From Hyphomonas sp. (GTDB lineage Bacteria > Pseudomonadota > Alphaproteobacteria > Caulobacterales > Hyphomonadaceae): a stretch of 64,000 nt of DNA. The notes beneath the pieces were generated by a model. That model saw nothing but the letters and a program-made list of their open reading frames with translations. It had not been told where the DNA came from and searched no databases. The stretch covers positions 148,483 through 212,482 of the forward strand of contig NZ_JALHLS010000006.1 of NCBI RefSeq assembly GCF_022844445.1, given 5' to 3'. Positions 46,473 through 55,710 of the stretch are shown here, piece by piece. A program made the position numbers and the translations under genes. Within the stretch, counting starts at the first letter, position 1; each line of letters begins with the position of its first letter.

Positions 46473-47702
46473 TCAACTTTCAACGATCAGCCGCTCGAGG
46501 CCGCGGAAGAAGGGCAGCGTGCGCCAGGCAAGGTCCTGTTCCGGAAGTCGCAGATTGGGATAGCGGCTCAGGAGTTTGACGAAGGCATGGCGCGCTTCGA
46601 TGCGGGCGAGCGGGGCGCCGATGCAGATGTGCGGGCCACCGCCGAAGGCAATGTGGCTCGCCCGTTTCTTCGTGATGTCGAAGTCGTCCGGCGCCTCGAA
46701 CGTGTCAGGGTCGCGGTTGGCCGCGGCGAGCGACATGAAGACCGGCTGGCTTTTCTGCATCGGGCAACCGGCGACGGTGCGGTCGGCCTCGACGATGCGG
46801 GAGGTGACCTGGACCGGCGCTTCGTAGCGCAGCACTTCCTCCACCGCCTGGGCAGCAAGGCCAGGATCGGCGCGCAGTGCGGCGGCCTGCTCGGGATGGT
46901 TCAGCAGCAGCCAGATGCCGTTGCCGATGAGATCGGTGGTGGTGAGGTTGCCGCCGACGAGGAGGGCCTGCAGGTTGAGTCGGACCTCATCGTCCTCGAC
47001 GTTCGCCTCGCCGCTCGCCTGCAGTTGGACCATATCGGTGACGAGATCGTCCTGCGGCGCTTTTCGGCGGGCCTGCATCAGCTCACCAAAATAGGCATCG
47101 AGGGCCTCGCCGCTGGAGATCATGCGGGCGTTCTCCTCCGACGTGCGGACGGGATTGAGACCGAGGATGACATCTTCCGACCACTGACGGAAATCCGCAA
47201 GGCGGGCTTCATCCACCCCGATGATGCGTGCGATGACGAGCACGGGAAGCGGCACGGCGACCTGTTCCATCAGGTCGAACGCTCCTGAGGCGGGGGCGGC
47301 GTCGATCACCTTGTCGACCATCGCCTCGATCTCGGGCCGCATCCTGTTGATACGGGCATAGAAGGCTTTGGCGAGCGGCTGGCGGATGCGGGCATGGTCC
47401 GGATCGTCGAGGAAGAGGATGCTGGTGCGCCGCTCCCTGCCCTCCTCGACGAGGCGGGCAGTGATCGACTCGGGGTCGGCGTTCAGCGGATGGCGCACGA
47501 AGGTGCGGTCGTTCACCGTGTCGCGGATATCCTTGTAGCGGCTGAGGACCCAGACCCGTGCGCCCTCGTCGCGCATGACGGGGCAGCCCTCACGCAGGGA
47601 TTTCAGCAACGGATGGGGATTGTCGCGGGCGACAGGATTGAACGCGGAGAGTTCGAGGACGGATTGCGGGACGCTGGGCAGCGGTTTCGGATCATCAGCC
47701 AT
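46473..47702 (-). CDS. cytochrome P450
   Basis: A 409-aa soluble bacterial P450 monooxygenase. I-helix L-L-V-G-G-N-L-T-T-T-D, K-helix E-x-x-R (EEVLRYEAPV) and heme loop FGGGPHICIGAPLAR with the Cys ligand are intact. Bacterial class I systems need ferredoxin and a reductase, and none is next to it. The substrate is unknown; fatty acids, terpenes or sterols are common for this group. The gene stands alone. Confidence 0.94.
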   Translation of the reverse strand: MADDPKPLPSVPQSVLELSAFNPVARDNPHPLLKSLREGCPVMRDEGARVWVLSRYKDIRDTVNDRTFVRHPLNADPESITARLVEEGRERRTSILFLDDPDHARIRQPLAKAFYARINRMRPEIEAMVDKVIDAAPASGAFDLMEQVAVPLPVLVIARIIGVDEARLADFRQWSEDVILGLNPVRTSEENARMISSGEALDAYFGELMQARRKAPQDDLVTDMVQLQASGEANVEDDEVRLNLQALLVGGNLTTTDLIGNGIWLLLNHPEQAAALRADPGLAAQAVEEVLRYEAPVQVTSRIVEADRTVAGCPMQKSQPVFMSLAAANRDPDTFEAPDDFDITKKRASHIAFGGGPHICIGAPLARIEARHAFVKLLSRYPNLRLPEQDLAWRTLPFFRGLERLIVES

Positions 47703-47781
47703 GTTGTCTCCTCCCGGGAGCGTTTTTGTTATGGCACGTGTATAGCCGATTTTTCGGGCTGTGGCGCCCCGTCTCGCAAGG

Positions 47782-48381
47782 TCACTTCGCGATGGGATCG
47801 CCCGAGGCGGCCATGGGACAGTGAGTCAGGAGGCTGGCAGAGAGGTGCGGCGGCAAGTCCGGCGCGGCGAAGCAGGCTTCGATCTTCTGTTGCAGATAGG
47901 CGCGCTGGGCAGCGGCATCGCCGACCAGCCGGAACTCGTGCCGGTCGAGAACCCAGCCGGAATTCCAGTACTGGAACCGCGCCATGTCGGCGAGCGGCAG
48001 GGCGGCGTCCGCCTGCGCCTCAAAGGCGGTGTAGGCCGAGGAATAGCTCGCTTCGCAGGCCTCATCCCTTGAGCGGCCGGCATTGATATCGTCCGCGATG
48101 CGGCGCGTGCTGTAGTCACTGACATACCGGGCGCAGTCGACCATTTCGGCGAAGCGGGCCTTCACCTCGGGTGCGGCGTTCGCGGCTGCGAGAATGTCGG
48201 CGCGCTGCTGGATGGCCGCGCTGGCCCATTCCGCTTCCGTGTTGGGACGCCCGCCAGGGCCTTCGGCCGGACGCGTAACCGTGATGGGCGGTTCACTGGC
48301 CGGCACTTGCGGGGCAGCACAGGCGGCCATCAAGACCGCGAGCGGCAGGGCAGCGAAACGAACCATGCGGCGGCGCTTCAC
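47782..48381 (-). CDS. hypothetical lipoprotein
   Basis: A 199-aa lipoprotein (basic MKRRRMVR start, hydrophobic core, lipobox LMAAC, Cys21). The mature part is helical with conserved Cys at about 83, 109, 170 and 190 that may form disulfides. The family is unknown. Its start overlaps the thioesterase stop by 4 bp. Confidence 0.7.
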   Translation of the reverse strand: MKRRRMVRFAALPLAVLMAACAAPQVPASEPPITVTRPAEGPGGRPNTEAEWASAAIQQRADILAAANAAPEVKARFAEMVDCARYVSDYSTRRIADDINAGRSRDEACEASYSSAYTAFEAQADAALPLADMARFQYWNSGWVLDRHEFRLVGDAAAQRAYLQQKIEACFAAPDLPPHLSASLLTHCPMAASGDPIAK

Positions 48382-48830
48382 AGTTTCTTGTAAAGCATGG
48401 GAATGGCGGTGGCGGTGGCGCGGGCGACAAGGTCGCCGGCGGCATCGAAGCAGTCGGCCTCCATGAAGCAGGCAGACTTGCCGAGTTTGAGGATGCGGGC
48501 CTGCACGCTGGCGGGTCCGGGCATCAGGCGTTTGAGGTAGCTCGTTTTCATTTCGAGTGTCGGCGCGGTCATCGTAACGTTGGAGGCGATGATGACGGCG
48601 GTGCTCATGGCCTCATCCATCATGGCGGCAATGAAGCCGCCCTGCACGGCGCCGGTGGGATTGGCGAACATCTGCGGCACGTCGAAGTCCATGCGCACCC
48701 ATTGCTCGTCCTGCGAAAGCGCGGAGAGGCGCATGCCGAGCGTATCCGAACAGGGCGGGCGTTTCTTCGAATTCTGGAAACGCGCCAGCATGTCGGCGTC
48801 CGGGACGCGGGGTTTGGACTCCTCGGTCAA
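48378..48830 (-). CDS. PaaI-family thioesterase
   Basis: A 150-aa hotdog protein. ANPTGAVQGGFIAAMMDEAMS is the active-site helix (N/G-x-x-H-G-G variant with V-Q-G-G in place of the His, and Asp-Glu on the helix). TLEMKTSYLKRLMPG and A-T-A-T-A-I-P-M follow. It probably hydrolyses acyl-CoA; the missing His suggests the Asp-dependent mechanism. Coupled to the lipoprotein by a 4-bp overlap. Confidence 0.85.
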   Translation of the reverse strand: MTEESKPRVPDADMLARFQNSKKRPPCSDTLGMRLSALSQDEQWVRMDFDVPQMFANPTGAVQGGFIAAMMDEAMSTAVIIASNVTMTAPTLEMKTSYLKRLMPGPASVQARILKLGKSACFMEADCFDAAGDLVARATATAIPMLYKKL

Positions 48831-48842
48831 GACCGACGGGCC

Positions 48843-49301
48843 TTACTTGCGGCGGTAGGCGTCGAGGCTGACCACCGTTTCGGCGGGCGGCTTGGGAGCC
48901 TCTTCGACAGCTTCCTGCGCGGGCGAGAGCACGCCGGCATCGCGGCCGCGGGTTTCGAAAGTGAGGCCGAAGTTCACCGAGGGGTCGACGAAACGCGTGA
49001 TCGCGGCAAGCGGGATCGACAGGTGCTGCGGCACACCGGCAAATTTCAGGACAACCTCGAAATGGCCTTCGTTGACTTCAAGGTCCCAATACTGGTGCTG
49101 GATGACGATGGTCATCTCTTCCGGGAAGCGCTGGACCAGATGGTCGGCGATCTTCACGCCGGGGGCGCGGGTGCGGAAGGAGATGTAGAAATGGTGGTCA
49201 CCGGGCACGCCGCCATTCGTTTTCGCGCGGCGCAGGGCCTCGCGCACGACGCCGCGCATGGCAGCCTGGGTGAGCGCTTCGTATCCGATGTAATCCGTCA
49301 T
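48843..49301 (-). CDS. sspB: ClpXP adaptor protein SspB (alpha type)
   Basis: A 152-aa SspB. The N-terminal domain (G-G-V-P-G-D-H-H-F-Y-I-S-F-R-T, PEEMTIVIQHQYWDLEV, SIPLAAITRFVDPSVNFGL) folds as the tag-binding dimer. A flexible linker then ends in the ClpX-binding tail (AETVVSLDAYRRK). SspB delivers ssrA-tagged proteins to ClpXP. The tmRNA that encodes the tag is in this window at 58041-58317. Confidence 0.95.
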   Translation of the reverse strand: MTDYIGYEALTQAAMRGVVREALRRAKTNGGVPGDHHFYISFRTRAPGVKIADHLVQRFPEEMTIVIQHQYWDLEVNEGHFEVVLKFAGVPQHLSIPLAAITRFVDPSVNFGLTFETRGRDAGVLSPAQEAVEEAPKPPAETVVSLDAYRRK

Positions 49302-49507
49302 CTTGCGCGCTGCTTTTCATGTCAGGAGTTTTTGGGTTAGCGAAACGTAAATTACGCAGACCCACGACCGCCCGCAACGGCCTTAGCGCAACACGCGAGC
49401 ATTTATTTTCTGTCTCGCGCGCTTCCGGCTGCAGGCGCGGGCGTGCAGACTGGTCAGACCGGCGGGGGCAGCCTAGGCTGCAGGACACGCCGCAAGGGAG
49501 AGACGCC

Positions 49508-50746
49508 ATGCAGATGCCTCAAGAGGGACGAGCCTGGGACGAGGTGCGCGCCGAGATGGTGGCGCGCGGCGGCGGGGATGTGGACTGGCGCGGCGGAAAG
49601 ACGGCCGTCTACGTGTTTAATGCGGGCGAGGACGTTCACCATGTCCAGCATGACGCGTATGGCCTGTTCATGGCGGAGAACGGGCTTGGCCCCCTTGCCT
49701 TTCCGTCGCTGGCGCAGATGGAGAAGGAAGTGATCTCCATGGCGCTCGGCCTGCTGCACGGTCCAGAGGGCGCGGCGGGGGCGATCACGTCCGGCGGCAC
49801 CGATTCGATCACCATGGCGATGAAGGCCGCGCGGGATTTTGCGCGGGCGAACGCTAAACCCCGCGCCGGGCAGAACATCGTGCTGCCGCGCTCGGCGCAC
49901 CTCGCCTTCGACAAGGCCGCGCACCTGATGGACATCGAGGTGCGCCGCGTGCCGCTGAAATCGGATGGCAGCTATGAGGCGGACCCGGACGCGATGGCAG
50001 CGGCGGTGGACGCGGCGACGATCATGATGGTCGGCTCCGCGCCGAACTTTCCGCACGGCATCATCGACCCCATCGCCGCGCTCGGTGAGGTGGCGGCGGC
50101 GAAGGGCGTGTGGCTGCATGTGGACGCGTGCGTCGGCGGCTACTTTGCGCCGTTCGCGCGGATGAACGGCGTGGCCGTGCCGGACTTTGATTTTGCCGTA
50201 CCTGCGGTCAACTCGATCAGCGCGGACCTGCACAAGTATGGCTATTGCGCAAAGGGCGCCTCGACCGTGCTGTTCCGGTCGGAAGCGCTTTACAAACACA
50301 TGCCCTTCTCGATGCGCGACTGGTCGGGCTCGCCGATGAAGACGCCGACGCTGGCGGGCACGCGGCCGGGCGGCGCGATTTCGGCAGCCTGGGCCGTGAT
50401 GAACGTGCTCGGTGTTTCGGGCTACCGCGAGAAGCAGGGCCTTGTGTGCGCGACGCGGGAGAAGATTGAGGCGGGCGTAAGGGCACTGGGATTCGAAGTA
50501 CTGGGCCGGCCGCTGCTCGGGCTGGTCGCGTTCCGGCATCCGGAAGCGGAGACGATGGCGCTCTACGCCGCAATGCGCGCACGGGGGTGGTTCACCTCGT
50601 TCACGGCCGAGCCGCAGAGCCTCCACCTGATGCTGTCGCCGAAACATGCGGAGGTGGCAGAAGCGTATCTGTCGGATTTGGCGGCGAGCGTCGCGGACGT
50701 GCGCGCGGGAGTGGCAGCGGCGAAAGTAGAGGCGCGCTATTCGTGA
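49508..50746 (+). CDS. PLP-dependent lyase resembling sphingosine-1-phosphate lyase
   Basis: A 412-aa group II decarboxylase-fold enzyme. The glycine-rich ITSGGTDSITMAMKAARD holds the phosphate loop. WLHVDACVGGYFAPF has the PLP-binding Asp, and ISADLHKYGYCAKGAST the Schiff-base Lys. The D-L-H-K-Y-G-Y-x-x-K-G pattern is shared with sphingosine-1-phosphate lyases (Dpl1) more than with glutamate or tyrosine decarboxylases. No N-terminal TM anchor is present. GGGAG precedes the ATG at 49508. It may degrade bacterial sphingoid phosphates, which many Caulobacterales make. Confidence 0.82.
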   Translation: MQMPQEGRAWDEVRAEMVARGGGDVDWRGGKTAVYVFNAGEDVHHVQHDAYGLFMAENGLGPLAFPSLAQMEKEVISMALGLLHGPEGAAGAITSGGTDSITMAMKAARDFARANAKPRAGQNIVLPRSAHLAFDKAAHLMDIEVRRVPLKSDGSYEADPDAMAAAVDAATIMMVGSAPNFPHGIIDPIAALGEVAAAKGVWLHVDACVGGYFAPFARMNGVAVPDFDFAVPAVNSISADLHKYGYCAKGASTVLFRSEALYKHMPFSMRDWSGSPMKTPTLAGTRPGGAISAAWAVMNVLGVSGYREKQGLVCATREKIEAGVRALGFEVLGRPLLGLVAFRHPEAETMALYAAMRARGWFTSFTAEPQSLHLMLSPKHAEVAEAYLSDLAASVADVRAGVAAAKVEARYS

Positions 50747-50820
50747 AACCTGTCATCCTGCTGGCGAGCGGCGAGCCGGCGGCGTCCGGGCATTAAACTG
50801 ACAGCGACGTGAAATCCGCG

Positions 50821-50961
50821 ATGCAAACCCTGAACCCGCAGGACCAGGCGGCCGCGGAGGCGATGGTTGCGCGCGGACCAGGCGCAATCCGCAGACGGGG
50901 CCCAATCTTCGGCGTGTTCAGCGCGGGGCCTTCGATGCCGGGAAAGCTGCAGACGCTTTAG
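50821..50961 (+). pseudogene. N-terminal remnant resembling carboxymuconolactone decarboxylase
   Basis: A 46-codon open frame starting with Met-Gln. The segment L-N-P-Q-D-Q-A-A-A-E-A-M followed by A-R-G-P-G and R-R-G-P-I-F resembles the start of alkylhydroperoxidase/carboxymuconolactone decarboxylase-type proteins (usually 140-180 aa). The catalytic C-x-x-C and the rest are missing. The stop overlaps that of the opposite-strand remnant at 50958. The assignment is weak. Confidence 0.4.
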
Positions 50962-51131
50962 CTTGCGGGCATGTAGGTCAGCCTGATCACGCTCTCACCT
51001 ATATGGTCGGTCCCGGTGAGGCGGAAGCGTGGGCGGGGGCCTCGGAACATGAACGTGCCTTTGCCGAGGACGACCGGGTGGACGTAGATCTGGTATTCGT
51101 CCACGTTGAGGCCGAAGGCCAGCTTGGCCGC
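50958..51131 (-). pseudogene. C-terminal remnant of a RibD_C/dihydrofolate-reductase-like protein
   Basis: About 57 codons on the minus strand, ending in a TAA stop. N-V-D-E-Y-Q-I-Y-V-H-P-V-V-L-G-K-G and the ending R-L-T-G-T-D-H-I-G-E-S-V-I-R-L-T-Y are typical of the C-terminus of dihydrofolate-reductase-family proteins (about 180 aa). The N-terminal two thirds are gone: upstream in frame it runs directly into the end of the phosphodiesterase gene. Confidence 0.55.
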
Positions 51132-51141
51132 GGCGGGGCTC

Positions 51142-52479
51142 CTACTCCGCAGACTTTGGCGCCGAGGCCGGGCACCGCCCGCCTGTCACCTTCTCCACAA
51201 CCGCCGCATCTCCGTCCGTCTTCGCGGGGGTGATGCCGAGGGCGCAGGCCATCATTCCGTAGACGTTGACGTTCTCGAAGGGGGCGACGGTTTCGCCTTT
51301 CGGGAAGATCGGGCCGGCGGCGATGAAGGTGGCGTTCATTTCGGGCGCGAGGTTGTCGTAGCCGTGGTTGCCGGGGATGGGCACGCTCCAGCCGCCGACA
51401 TCGGCGGTGCGCATGGTCCAGCCGGGATCGGCGACGGCGAGGAGCGCGGGGCCGCGAACCGGGTGGTCCATGTGGTAGTGCGCGGGCATCTCGCCGCGGC
51501 GCCAGACATGGATGTGTTCGCTGACGGTCTTGAGGCCTTCATACGCCGTCTCGAGGGCTTCGCCTTCGCCATAGATCTGGATGAAGGTCTGCGCGGAACC
51601 ACCATACTTGCCGGTAAATTGCGGGACGGTGAGTTGGGTGAGGTCGATGAACCGGCCGACCTCGATCACCTTCTCCTGATCGATCGCGGCCATGCCGTGA
51701 TCGGAGACGATGATGATGTTGGTGGTATCGAGAAAGCCGCGCGAATTCAGGCCTTCAACGAGCTGTCCGACATAGCCATCGACTTCGAGGAGGGCTTCCC
51801 TGGTCTTGTCGGAGCGCGGGCCGGTATAGTGGCCGGCGGTGTCGACGCGGTCGAAATAGAGGGCGGCGAAACGGGGGCGATCGGCTTCGGACTTGTCGAA
51901 CCAGGCGAGGACTTCGTCGACGCGCTCCTGATACGGCTTGGTGTGCTGGTAGGGCGTCCAGACGGTAGGGCGTACACCATCATGCGCGACCTCGGAGCCG
52001 AGCCAGAACATGATGGCTGTGGGCAGGCCCTGCTTCTCGGCGGTGACCCAGATCGGCTCGCCTTCCCACCACATTTCCTCCTGCGGGCCGGTGGCGACGT
52101 CGAAGATTTTTCCCGAGGGCGGATCGAACGGGTAGTTCGTCACCATGCCGTGGTTTTCGGGATAGAGGCCAGTGGCAAGGGAGTAGAAGTTCACGAAGGT
52201 GAGGCTGGGCATGACGGGGTGCATCGCCTCGGCCTGCACACCCCGCGCAGCAAGCGCTTTGAGGTTTGGCGCGTCCCAGTCCTTCAGGAGGGCGGGGTTG
52301 AGGCCATCGAGGCCGATGAGGAGGACGCTTTGCGCCGGCGGCGTTTCGGCGGAGGCGGGCGCGAGCGATTCGGCTGGCGATTCGGGCACAGCCGGCGCCG
52401 GCGTCGTGCAACCGGCGAGGGCGAGCAGGCCGAAGGCGGCCGCGGCGGCGGCGCGCTGCGCTCTGTGGGGCCAGTTCAT
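51142..52479 (-). CDS. NPP-type alkaline phosphatase superfamily lipoprotein
   Basis: A 445-aa lipoprotein (signal ends ALAGC, Cys about 24). The catalytic core is that of ecto-nucleotide pyrophosphatase/phosphodiesterases: L-I-G-L-D-G-L-N (metal Asp), PSLTFVNFYSLATGLYPEN with the nucleophilic Thr, V-D-T-A-G-H-Y-T-G-P and IIVSDHGM (metal sites), and G-N-H-G-Y-D-N late. It probably hydrolyses phosphodiesters in the periplasm. The start at 52479 has AAGGAG 7-12 bases upstream; a much longer in-frame extension is antisense to the S9 peptidase and rejected. Confidence 0.92.
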   Translation of the reverse strand: MNWPHRAQRAAAAAAFGLLALAGCTTPAPAVPESPAESLAPASAETPPAQSVLLIGLDGLNPALLKDWDAPNLKALAARGVQAEAMHPVMPSLTFVNFYSLATGLYPENHGMVTNYPFDPPSGKIFDVATGPQEEMWWEGEPIWVTAEKQGLPTAIMFWLGSEVAHDGVRPTVWTPYQHTKPYQERVDEVLAWFDKSEADRPRFAALYFDRVDTAGHYTGPRSDKTREALLEVDGYVGQLVEGLNSRGFLDTTNIIIVSDHGMAAIDQEKVIEVGRFIDLTQLTVPQFTGKYGGSAQTFIQIYGEGEALETAYEGLKTVSEHIHVWRRGEMPAHYHMDHPVRGPALLAVADPGWTMRTADVGGWSVPIPGNHGYDNLAPEMNATFIAAGPIFPKGETVAPFENVNVYGMMACALGITPAKTDGDAAVVEKVTGGRCPASAPKSAE

Positions 52480-52629
52480 CGGGATACTCCTTCGCGGGGC
52501 GTGATTGCTCAGCCCCTTAGAACCTGGATGACGCAGCTGTGTGAAGCCCGTGACTGAAAAGAAGGTGACGCGGGCAGGAAACACCCTAAAAAGTTCGTCA
52601 CGTGAAAAAAACTGCGAGGAGACGCCGTG

Positions 52630-54594
52630 ATGCGCACACTTTCCCTTCGATCCGCTTTGCTCGGCTTTTCGGCGCTGGCGCTCGTGGCCTGCGCGCAGAC
52701 CGGCGCAGCGCCCGCCGCAAGTCTGACGGAAGCCCCTGCCCCCGCGAGCCCGCGCGAGACGCGCGGCAACCTCGTGACAGAGCGCGTGCCGGTCGCCTCG
52801 GCGGACGTGAAGGAACGCCTCGCCCGATACAACAATGTGCGCGGGCACACCTTCCAGGACTGGACGGGCGAAGGCGGCATCCTGGTGTCGACGCGGTTTG
52901 CCGATGTGAACCAGATCCATGAGGTGCGCTTTCCCGGAGGCGCGCGCCGGCAGCTGACCTTCTATAGCGAGCCGGTGAACGCGGCCGACGTGAGCCCGGA
53001 AGGCGGTGCGTTCCTGTTCGGCAAGGACAAGGGCGGCGACGAGTATTACCAGTCCTACCGGTTCGACCTGAAGGACGGGAAGATCACGCAGTTTTCAGAT
53101 CCCGGCTCGCGCAATGGCAGCGGGCTTTGGTCCGATGACGGCGCATTGGTGGCCTGGGCGCGCACCAATGCGGGCGACCCGAACAATGACATCCTGATCA
53201 GCAATCCGGCCGAGCCGGCGAGCGTGCGCCTAGCACTGGAGGGCGAAGGCGCAATCGGACCGGTGGACTGGTCCGCCGACGGCAAGACGCTGGTGCTGCA
53301 GCGCTACAAGTCGATCGCCAAGAGCCACATCTACAGCCTCGATGTGGCGACCGGCACGCTGACTGAGTTCAATGCCGGCGATGACGTAGCCTATTCGGGC
53401 GCAGCCTTGCTGGCAGACGGATCGCTGCTGACGGTGACCGACAAGGACAGCGAGTTCCAGAACCTCGTTCGTATCGCACCGGACGGGACGATGACGAACT
53501 ACACAAGCAATCTCGGATGGGGCGTTTCCGACTGGGCGCTGTCTCCGGATGAGAAGACGGTGGTGTTCACGCTGAACGAAGGCGGGCTGGGCACGATCCG
53601 GCTGCTGGATGTGGCGAGCGGACTGGTGCGGCCGGGGCCGACGCTGCCGGTGGGGATTGCGAGCGGGCTCGTCTTCTCTCCGAGCGGGGCGCAGGTCGGC
53701 TTCACCTTCAACGGCGCCACCAGCCCTGGGGATGCCTGGTCGTTTGATCTCGCGACGCTGAACCTGACGCGCTGGACCGAGGCCGAGACGGGCGGGCTGC
53801 TGCCCGCCAGCTTCATCACGCCGGTGATGTTCGATTATCCGAATGCGGACGGTATGGACATTCCGGCCTTCATCTACAAGCCGGACGGCCAGGGGCCGCA
53901 CCCGGTGATCATCTCCATTCATGGCGGCCCGGAAAGCCAGTCGCGCCCCGGCTTCAGCTCGACCTACCAGTACTGGGCGAAGGAGCTGGGCCTGGCGGTA
54001 GTGGTGCCGAACGTGCGCGGTTCGGCCGGATACGGGAAGACCTACGTGTCGCTGGACAATGGCGTGAACCGGAAGAAATCGGTCGAGGATATCGGCGCGC
54101 TGCTGGACTGGATCGCGGCGCAGCCGGACCTCGACAAAAACAGAGTGGTCGTCCACGGCGGCTCGTATGGCGGCTACATGGTACTTGCCTCGATGATCGA
54201 CTATGCGGACCGGCTCGCTGCGGGCGTGAATATTGTCGGCATCTCGGATTTCAGGACCTTCCTTGAGAACACCGAAGGCTACCGCGTGGACCTGCGCCGC
54301 GAGGAATACGGCGACGAGCGAGACCCGGCCATCGCCGCCTTTTTCGATGCAATCTCGCCGCTGAAGAACGCCTCGAAGATCACCAAGCCCCTTTTCATCA
54401 TCCAGGGCTTCAACGACCCGCGCGTACCGTATACCGAGTCCGAGCAGATTCTCGCGGCGCTGAAGGCCAGCGGCGTGAAAAGCTGGTTCATGATGGCGAT
54501 GGACGAGGGCCACGGCTTCAAGAAGAAGGGCAATATCGAGGCCCAGCGCGAGGCCGAGACGCTGTTCCTGAAAGAGGTCATCGGGACGCCCTGA
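52630..54594 (+). CDS. S9 family peptidase (prolyl oligopeptidase type) lipoprotein
   Basis: A 654-aa exported peptidase with a lipoprotein signal (LVACAQT, Cys near 20). An N-terminal seven-bladed propeller (about 40-400, with repeated W-S-x-D-G motifs) precedes the alpha/beta-hydrolase domain. The catalytic Ser is in GGSYGGYMV, Asp in NDPRVPY, His in DEGHGF. It cleaves oligopeptides, probably in the periplasm or outer-membrane face. GAGGAGA lies before the ATG at 52630; the GTG just upstream is less likely. Confidence 0.95.
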   Translation: MRTLSLRSALLGFSALALVACAQTGAAPAASLTEAPAPASPRETRGNLVTERVPVASADVKERLARYNNVRGHTFQDWTGEGGILVSTRFADVNQIHEVRFPGGARRQLTFYSEPVNAADVSPEGGAFLFGKDKGGDEYYQSYRFDLKDGKITQFSDPGSRNGSGLWSDDGALVAWARTNAGDPNNDILISNPAEPASVRLALEGEGAIGPVDWSADGKTLVLQRYKSIAKSHIYSLDVATGTLTEFNAGDDVAYSGAALLADGSLLTVTDKDSEFQNLVRIAPDGTMTNYTSNLGWGVSDWALSPDEKTVVFTLNEGGLGTIRLLDVASGLVRPGPTLPVGIASGLVFSPSGAQVGFTFNGATSPGDAWSFDLATLNLTRWTEAETGGLLPASFITPVMFDYPNADGMDIPAFIYKPDGQGPHPVIISIHGGPESQSRPGFSSTYQYWAKELGLAVVVPNVRGSAGYGKTYVSLDNGVNRKKSVEDIGALLDWIAAQPDLDKNRVVVHGGSYGGYMVLASMIDYADRLAAGVNIVGISDFRTFLENTEGYRVDLRREEYGDERDPAIAAFFDAISPLKNASKITKPLFIIQGFNDPRVPYTESEQILAALKASGVKSWFMMAMDEGHGFKKKGNIEAQREAETLFLKEVIGTP

Positions 54595-54701
54595 CCTGCC
54601 GGCTGTGGGGGCGAGACGGGCTTGCCTCCACGACAGCACTGGCCGAGCAGGCCGCTGCGGCCTACCTTTCTTGCGGGCGATTGAGCCTGGAGGGCATTGC
54701 G

Positions 54702-55373
54702 TTGATCACACTTCACCATCTGGAAAAGTCGCAATCGATCCGGATTCTCTGGCTGCTGGAGGAACTTGGCGAGCCTTACGAGGTAAAGCTTTACGACCGG
54801 GATCCGCAGACACGGTTGGCGCCGGCGGCCTACAAGGCCGTCTCGCCGCTGGGCACTGCGCCAGTTATCACCGACGGCGCCGTGACGCTGGCTGAGACGA
54901 ATGCCATCGTCGACTACATACTCGACCGCCATGATGACGGTCGGCTGCGGCCGAAGCCGGGCGCACCGAACCGGGCGAAATACCTGTTCTGGTTCCACAC
55001 CTCACAGGGCAGCCTGCAGCCTCTGCTGACCAACAAGTTCGTTATGATGGCGCTGACGGCGCGCGCGCCTTTCCTGATGCGGCCGGTGGCGAAGGCCATG
55101 GTCGACGGGCTGGACAAGGCCTTTTACGGGCCGCGCCTTGCCGCGCTCTTCCGCGAGATCGAGAAGGCGCTGGCGGAGAGCAAATGGTTTGCCGGCGACA
55201 CGCTGACAGCGGCGGACATGGTAATGGGCTATTCGATGGAACTGTGCGCCCACCGCGGCGGCATGACCGAGGCGGCCTATCCGAACGCGTTCCGCTTCCT
55301 CAAGCAGATGCGCGAATATCCCTCCTACATCCGGGCGATGGAGAAGGACGGGAAAGGCACAATCCTGCTATAA
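54702..55373 (+). CDS. glutathione S-transferase family protein
   Basis: A 223-aa GST. An N-terminal thioredoxin-like domain (LHHLEKSQSIRILWLLEELG, P-V-I-T-D-G and E-T-N-A-I-V-D-Y-I-L) precedes the helical C-terminal domain (FAGDTLTAADMVMGY). I prefer a TTG start at 54702, since GGAGGG stands at 54689-54694 and the protein then starts with the family strand I-T-L-H-H-L. An upstream in-frame TTG exists. It may conjugate glutathione to electrophiles. Confidence 0.88.
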   Translation: MITLHHLEKSQSIRILWLLEELGEPYEVKLYDRDPQTRLAPAAYKAVSPLGTAPVITDGAVTLAETNAIVDYILDRHDDGRLRPKPGAPNRAKYLFWFHTSQGSLQPLLTNKFVMMALTARAPFLMRPVAKAMVDGLDKAFYGPRLAALFREIEKALAESKWFAGDTLTAADMVMGYSMELCAHRGGMTEAAYPNAFRFLKQMREYPSYIRAMEKDGKGTILL

Positions 55374-55401
55374 TCTTCGCAGGGCCAGCCGGAGGGATGG
55401 C

Positions 55402-55710
55402 ATGCGAAGGCTTGAGGCAGGCGGTGCGGCCCATGGGAGGTCGCCCGTCGGCGGGATGGGCGTGAACCTCGGGGTTCAGGACGCCGCGGCGGCAGCGCGC
55501 ATTCCGGGGACGCCGGTGAGCGTGGGCCCTCTGACCACGGAGCATCTGGCCGCCGTGGAGGAACGTACGGCATGGCCGGCGCCGGGGGCTAAAACGAAGA
55601 TCGGCCCGCGCTTCATGCTCCGGCTGCTGCGCCAGTTGCCCGCACGCGCGGTCGGCCTGGGACTCAGGCCCGAGCGCTGGGATACGGGGCTGGACTGGCC
55701 GGCCGCCTAA
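55402..55710 (+). pseudogene. C-terminal remnant of an FAD-dependent monooxygenase
   Basis: A 102-codon open frame that contains G-G-A-A-H, then S-P-V-G-G-M-G-V-N-L-G-V-Q-D-A and, later, L-A-A-V-E-E-R-T-A-W-P and R-L-L-R-Q-L-P-A-R. These match the C-terminal third of FAD-dependent aromatic hydroxylase-like proteins (about 400 aa), where the G-D-A-A-H motif binds FAD; here it reads G-G-A-A-H. The N-terminal FAD-binding half is absent, so it is a remnant. Its stop overlaps that of the SDR gene. Confidence 0.6.

Noticed and set aside
51106..52557. A long plus-strand open frame over the phosphodiesterase gene
   Set aside because: The minus strand has the NPP metal-site motifs, a lipobox and a good ribosome site; the plus frame has none.
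52480..52920. A 147-codon N-terminal extension of the phosphodiesterase
   Set aside because: It would lie antisense to the S9 peptidase start, and the Met at 52479 has an AAGGAG site and a proper signal peptide.
53230..54639. A 469-codon minus-strand open frame over the S9 peptidase
   Set aside because: The plus strand has the catalytic triad and lipoprotein signal; this frame is a shadow.
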